Assembly: GCA_027627705.1 (NCBI GenBank)
Contig: CP091242.1
Span: forward strand, 1,910,677 to 1,974,676
Source: Hyphomonadaceae bacterium BL14
Lineage (GTDB): Bacteria > Pseudomonadota > Alphaproteobacteria > Caulobacterales > Maricaulaceae
Reading direction: 5' to 3'
Length of the DNA: 64,000 nucleotides
Shown here: in pieces, positions 60,526-64,000 of the stretch
How positions within the stretch are numbered: the stretch's first letter is position 1
Layout of the letters: every line of letters begins with the position of its first letter
The notes under the pieces: model-generated
What the model was told of the DNA's origin: nothing
Seen by the model: only the letters and a program-made list of their open reading frames with translations
Databases searched by the model: none
Translations under genes and position numbers: made by a program

Positions 60526-60873
60526 ATGGCCTATATCGACGGCGTTCTGCTGCCTGTACCGACCGACAAAAAGGAAGAGTACCGCGCCCACGCCGAGCGC
60601 GCGGCGCAGGTGTTCAAGCGTTACGGCCTTGTATCCAGCACCGAGTGTTGGGGTGACGATCTACCCGAAGGCAAGATCAATTCCATGCACACAGCCGTAC
60701 TGCGTGAACCGCATGAGAGCGTGGTGCTCAACTGGATGGTCTGGCCCTCCAAAGCGGTGCGCGACGCCGGCTGGGCGAAGATCATGGACGATCCCGACAT
60801 GGGTGGCATGGAGATGCCCTTTGACGGCAGGCGCATGATTTTCGGTGGCTTTGAGATTCTGCTTGAAGTCTGA
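60526..60873 (+). CDS. DUF1428 (YbaA-like) protein
   Basis: A 115-residue dimeric alpha+beta barrel-like protein. The sequence MAYIDGVLLPVPTDKKEEYRAHAERAA, VSSTECWGDDLPEGK, WMVWPSKAVRDAGWAKIM and PFDGRRMIFGGFEILLEV is the DUF1428 pattern. Function unknown; often associated with stress or quinone-like metabolism is not established. GGAGGAG at 60511-60517 supports ATG 60526. Confidence 0.9.
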   Translation: MAYIDGVLLPVPTDKKEEYRAHAERAAQVFKRYGLVSSTECWGDDLPEGKINSMHTAVLREPHESVVLNWMVWPSKAVRDAGWAKIMDDPDMGGMEMPFDGRRMIFGGFEILLEV

Positions 60874-60982
60874 CCTCAACGGGTTTCGGCGCCCCGGCTC
60901 TTGAGCCGGGGGCCGGGCTCGGGTCTGATGACGGCGCACAGACCGGGCCTGCTTTCGGCCCGCACGCTTCGGAGACGCCGCC

Positions 60983-62737
60983 ATGATCCGCATTGCCGCC
61001 CTCGCGCTTGCACTCGCCTTCGCGCCCGCTTCCGCCGTCCATGCACAGGGCAGTGAAGCAGACGCCTTCACCACCCTGATCGCCGACTACGAAGCCTTCC
61101 TGGAAGAGCGGGATATCATGACCCGCGGCCGGCGCGGCGATCTGGACGCGGCCTCGCGCTGGCCCGATGCCAGCTTTGAAGCGGTGGAAGCCTGGGATGA
61201 GGCCATGGCTGGCTTCCATGCCCGGCTGGAAGACATTGATCCTGCCACGCTGACCGGAACCGATGTGGCAAGCCATGCCGTGCTCGCCTACACGCTGCGC
61301 ACGGCCACCGAGCTGCCGCGTGCCCAGAGCGCCATGACCCCCTTCACCAATGATAGCGGATTTCATACCTCCCCCGATTTCGCCGCCATGAGCGCGCGGG
61401 CCCGCACCGTGGAAGAGGCGGAAGCCTGGATCGCGCGCATCCGCGCCCTGCCCGGCTATTTCGCCCAGCACCGGGGCTGGCTGGAGCGGGGGCTGGAGAC
61501 CGGCTTCACCCAGCCGCGCGCCATTCTGGACGGCGTGGCCGACCAGATCGAGGCGCAGATCGTGGCTGCCGCCGACAGCACGCTTCTGATGCCCATCGAC
61601 GCCCTGCCCGAAAGCCTGCCCGAGGCCGAGCGCACGCGCCTGCGCGCCGAGGCGCTGGACGCCATCGAGACCGCTGCCCTGCCCGCCCTGCGCCGGCTGC
61701 ACGAGTTTTTCGTGGCCACCTACATCCCCAACGCCCGCGAGACCCTGGGGGCGCGCGACCTGCCGGGCGGCGAAGACTTCTATCCGGCCCTGGTGCGCCA
61801 GCACACGACGCTGGATCTGACCCCGGAAGAGATTCACCAGACGGGCCTACAGGAAGTCGCGCGCATCCGCGCCGAGATGGAAGAGGTCATCGCGCAAACC
61901 GGGTTTGCGGGCTCCTTCGCCGAATTCCTCGATTTCCTGCGTACCGACCCGCAATTTTACGCTGACAGCGAGATGGCGCTGATGATGCGCGCGGCCTGGC
62001 TGTCCAAGCTGGCCGACGACCAGATGCCCGCCTTCTTCAATCGCCTGCCGCGCCTGTCCTATGGCGTGCGGCCCGTGCCCGCCGCCCTGGCACCCAACTA
62101 CACCACGGGCCGGTACTGGGCGGGCGACGCGGAAACCGGACGCGCCGGCGGCTATATGGTCAACACCTACCGCCTCGATCAGAGGCCGCTTTACGAGCTG
62201 CCCTCCCTGACCCTGCACGAGGCCGTGCCCGGCCATCACCACCAGATCGCCCTGGCCCAGGAAATCGAAGGCCTGCCCGAGTTTCGCCGCCGCAGCTATA
62301 TCACAGCGTTTGGCGAGGGCTGGGGTCTCTACGCCGAATATCTCGGCCTCGACATGGGCTTCTATCAGGACCCGTATGAGAATTTCGGGCGCCTGACGTT
62401 CGAGATGTGGCGCGCCTGCCGGCTGGTGGTCGACACCGGGATTCACTGGTTCGGCTGGACCCGCGAGCAGGCCGAGGCGTGCTTCCTCGACAACTCGGCG
62501 CTGGCGCCGCTGAACATCACCAATGAGGTGTCGCGCTATATCTCCTGGCCCGGTCAGGCGCTGGCCTACAAGACCGGCGAGATCCTGATCCGCCGGCTGC
62601 GGGCGCAGGGAGAAACCGAGCTGGGCGAGGATTTTGATCTCGCCGCCTTCCATGACGCCCTGCTGGAAGAGGGCGCGGTGCCGCTGGATTATCTGGAAGC
62701 GCGGATGGAGGCGTGGCTCGAAGAGCAGGCTCAGTAG
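60983..62737 (+). CDS. Exported DUF885 metallo-hydrolase
   Basis: A 584-residue protein with a Sec signal (ALALALAFAPASAVHAQG). The DUF885 zinc site is HEAVPGHHHQ near residue 413, followed by GEGWGLYAEYLG with the Glu ligand. The fold is that of a long-chain metallopeptidase. Members are thought to be periplasmic peptidases or esterases, but few have been tested. CGGAGA upstream supports the ATG. It is convergent with sqdB, 16 bases apart. Confidence 0.9.
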   Translation: MIRIAALALALAFAPASAVHAQGSEADAFTTLIADYEAFLEERDIMTRGRRGDLDAASRWPDASFEAVEAWDEAMAGFHARLEDIDPATLTGTDVASHAVLAYTLRTATELPRAQSAMTPFTNDSGFHTSPDFAAMSARARTVEEAEAWIARIRALPGYFAQHRGWLERGLETGFTQPRAILDGVADQIEAQIVAAADSTLLMPIDALPESLPEAERTRLRAEALDAIETAALPALRRLHEFFVATYIPNARETLGARDLPGGEDFYPALVRQHTTLDLTPEEIHQTGLQEVARIRAEMEEVIAQTGFAGSFAEFLDFLRTDPQFYADSEMALMMRAAWLSKLADDQMPAFFNRLPRLSYGVRPVPAALAPNYTTGRYWAGDAETGRAGGYMVNTYRLDQRPLYELPSLTLHEAVPGHHHQIALAQEIEGLPEFRRRSYITAFGEGWGLYAEYLGLDMGFYQDPYENFGRLTFEMWRACRLVVDTGIHWFGWTREQAEACFLDNSALAPLNITNEVSRYISWPGQALAYKTGEILIRRLRAQGETELGEDFDLAAFHDALLEEGAVPLDYLEARMEAWLEEQAQ

Positions 62738-62753
62738 CCCCCAAAGCGCTCTC

Positions 62754-63947
<1,194 letters not shown>

Positions 63948-64000
63948 CACGCCCCTCATTCACAAACGTAGCTGTTTACATGTCCTTAGTATTCGCAGGC

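Overview
The window is GC-rich chromosomal DNA from an alphaproteobacterium. It contains an aa3-type oxidase subunit IV protein, a three-gene PntAA/PntAB/PntB transhydrogenase, an SDHAF4-like protein, a SAM-II riboswitch, a ROSE-type RNA thermometer and a sulfolipid synthase. Together these suggest a marine, stalked-type aerobe near Maricaulales/Hyphomonadaceae; the order-level placement is inference. There is no rRNA operon, CRISPR array, prophage, transposase or origin. Genes are dense and no gap without a gene exceeds about 300 bases.

Layout. 1-7.5 kb: the start of an unidentified gene, tRNA-Leu(CAA), an ExoD-DsbB fusion, coq7, glpK, a monoacylglycerol-lipase-like hydrolase, thiD, cnoX, a YbaK-type deacylase and tRNA-Gly(GCC). 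7.6-14 kb: envelope lipoproteins (beta-propeller, peptidoglycan amidase), a DUF1254/DUF1214 protein and a DrrAB-type exporter. 14-22 kb: ppk2, a DUF2855 protein, glnD, murJ, trpS and a PCuAC-like copper chaperone. 22-26 kb: a BrnT/BrnA toxin-antitoxin pair where trpA would be expected after trpF-trpB, then a methyltransferase and a hydrolase. 26-29 kb: two glycosyltransferases and infC, which appears to start with AUA. 29-35 kb: small proteins, htpX, a chemoreceptor operon, a LysR/desaturase divergent pair and a creatininase-family amidohydrolase. 35-40 kb: an L,D-transpeptidase, an OmpR-type regulator, a Hen1-like RNA methyltransferase back to back with a zinc-ribbon methyltransferase, a GNAT protein and mmsA.

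40-46.6 kb: a divergent arsenic locus (arsR against arsC-acr3-arsH) with a clear operator, an ENPP-type phosphodiesterase, and an exported methyltransferase with a small secreted partner. 46.6-53 kb: an Hsp20 gene behind a ROSE-like thermometer, the hom-metX-metB methionine operon behind a SAM-II riboswitch, a YeiH-type transporter and an Lrp/AsnC regulator. 53-57 kb: the pnt operon with two extra small genes (a 29-residue membrane protein and a secreted protein) and an oxidase subunit IV. 57-64 kb: a hydrolase, a sigma-54 response regulator, an HxlR/DUF1428 divergent pair, a DUF885 metallo-hydrolase and sqdB.

The strongest unusual signals are post-transcriptional: the SAM-II aptamer with a helix that can hide the hom ribosome site, the ROSE hairpin on the Hsp20 ribosome site, and the AUA start of infC. 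The most interesting proteins are the ExoD-DsbB fusion, the stand-alone Hen1-type methyltransferase and the coupled mini-membrane protein inside the pnt operon.
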